The notes under the pieces were generated by a model that worked only from the letters and a program-made list of their open reading frames with translations, was not told where the DNA came from and ran no database searches. The position numbers were made by a program, and so were the translations under genes. Shown here in pieces: positions 63,171-64,000 of a DNA stretch of 64,000 nucleotides. Positions within the stretch are counted from its first letter, which is position 1. Each line of letters opens with the position of its first letter. The DNA is from Luteimonas chenhongjianii (GTDB lineage: Bacteria; Pseudomonadota; Gammaproteobacteria; Xanthomonadales; Xanthomonadaceae): positions 2,294,001-2,358,000 of the forward strand of contig NZ_CP023406.1 of the NCBI RefSeq assembly GCF_002327105.1, read 5' to 3'.

Positions 63171-64000
63171 TCAGTGCGCCGGGCGATCCACGCCGTCGGG
63201 ATCAAGCGGACGCGCGTCGCTCGAGTCCACGAGGCGCGGATCGGGCTTGTCGAGCTTGTCCCCCAGCACGCGGCGCACGGTCACGAAGAACACCGGGATC
63301 AGCAGCAGGCCCAGGAAGGTCGCGAACAGCATGCCGCCGATGACGCCCGTCGCAAGCGCGTGGCGGGCGTTGGCGCCTGCACCGGTCGACAGCGCCATCG
63401 GGGTCACACCCATGATGAAGGCGAACGACGTCATCATGATCGGGCGGAAGCGCAGTTCCGCGCCTTCCACCGTCGCATCGAACAGGGTCTTGCCTTCCTT
63501 GTACTGCAGCACTGCGAACTCGACGATCAGGATCGCGTTCTTCGCGGCCAGACCGATCACCGTGACCATGCCGATCTTGAAGAAGATGTCGTTCGACAAG
63601 CCGGGACGCAGCATCGTGAAGACCACCGCGCCCAGGATGCCAAGCGGCACCACCAGCAGCACCGCGACCGGGATCGACCAGCTCTCGTACAGCGCCGCCA
63701 GGCACAGGAACACCACGATCACCGACAGCAGCAACAGCAGGGTCGCCGTGTTGCCGGCAATGATCTCCTGGTAGGACAGGCCCGCCCAGTCGTAACCGAA
63801 GCCCGCCGGCAGATCGTTCTCGACGATCTGCTCCATCGCGGTCATCGCTTCGCCCGAACTGCGCCCGGGCGCCTGCGAACCGACAACGTTGATCGCCGAG
63901 TAGCCGTTGTAACGCGTCAACGAAGGCGAGCTGACCCCCCACTTGGGCCTGACCACGGTGTCGAGCGGGATCATCGTCGGCGTCCCGTTGGGATTGGTCG
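63171..64000 (-). CDS. RND multidrug efflux permease, C-terminal part
   Basis: The last 276 residues of an HAE1/AcrB-type inner-membrane pump; the reading frame stays open to the window edge. Recognisable blocks are SLTRYNGYSAINVVG, YDWAGLSYQEI, LESWSIPVAVLLVVPLG-like YESWSIPVAVLLVVPLG, GLAAKNAILIVEFA, and GVTPMALSTGAGANARHALA. Such pumps are trimers that export antibiotics, detergents or other compounds by proton exchange with a periplasmic adaptor and an outer-membrane channel. Those partners would lie outside the window. The tail is short and acidic. Confidence 0.95.
   Translation of the reverse strand, partial: TNPNGTPTMIPLDTVVRPKWGVSSPSLTRYNGYSAINVVGSQAPGRSSGEAMTAMEQIVENDLPAGFGYDWAGLSYQEIIAGNTATLLLLLSVIVVFLCLAALYESWSIPVAVLLVVPLGILGAVVFTMLRPGLSNDIFFKIGMVTVIGLAAKNAILIVEFAVLQYKEGKTLFDATVEGAELRFRPIMMTSFAFIMGVTPMALSTGAGANARHALATGVIGGMLFATFLGLLLIPVFFVTVRRVLGDKLDKPDPRLVDSSDARPLDPDGVDRPAH

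Overview
The window is G+C-rich chromosomal DNA from a gammaproteobacterium, most probably of the Lysobacteraceae (Xanthomonadaceae: a Lysobacter or Luteimonas-like organism). The evidence is a set of small families typical of that group (DUF3247, DUF2789, DUF6165, DUF2058, DUF1244), S46, M13, DUF885 and M14 exopeptidases of a peptide-degrading lifestyle, and the guaBA and phaB-phaR arrangements. I see no phage, transposase, CRISPR array or rRNA. Coding density is high, and almost every long antisense frame is a shadow of a high-GC gene.

Layout. 0.2-6.7 kb: a translationally coupled cupin/aldo-keto reductase pair, then guaB-guaA and folD, then a DUF1244 protein. 6.9-15.3 kb: htpX, gluQ, two acetoacetyl-CoA reductase genes flanking phaR, an FGE-like lipoprotein with an M48 protease, rnd and a tRNA-Ala(CGC). 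15.3-24.4 kb: small membrane and zinc-finger proteins, a flavoprotein, a pseudouridine synthase, a RIO kinase, an S46 dipeptidyl-peptidase and YaeQ. 24.5-27.6 kb: a tight three-gene operon (N-formylglutamate amidohydrolase-like, MATCAP/DUF1704-like metallopeptidase, GshB-like ATP-grasp), the best candidate for an uncharacterised pathway. 27.8-31.8 kb: a YdeP-type molybdoenzyme, a CPXCG protein, a Crp/Fnr regulator and DUF3247. 31.8-35.2 kb: a hairpin-rich spacer, two tandem MliC-like lipoproteins and two decayed genes. 35.3-38.8 kb: a ROK-like protein whose two lobes appear in swapped order, a small coupled cluster around a YkgJ protein, an SDR and a glycine-zipper protein.

38.9-54.8 kb: DUF2058, a nitroreductase, DUF885 and M13 peptidases around an AbgT transporter remnant, an exported mutarotase, a divergent LysR/pirin pair with a visible operator, a GH16 beta-glucanase behind a LacI-type palindrome, glutaminase, glutathionyl-hydroquinone reductase, DUF6151, a frameshifted dienelactone hydrolase and an M14 carboxypeptidase. 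54.8-64 kb: a double-GAF GGDEF-EAL protein divergent from a degenerate ECF sigma/anti-sigma pair that runs into a YigZ protein and an MsbA-like ABC exporter, then a flavin monooxygenase and the 3' end of an RND efflux pump that runs off the window.

How the genes work together: purine synthesis (guaB, guaA) sits next to C1-folate supply (folD). The phaB-phaR-phaB block serves polyhydroxybutyrate, although no synthase is visible. The many secreted or lipid-anchored peptidases, with glutaminase and the AbgT remnant, point to peptide use. Several genes are interrupted by single missing bases in G or C runs, which leaves open whether some 'pseudogenes' are sequencing artefacts. Two of them (amidohydrolase, AbgT) are truncated as well and look truly decayed.
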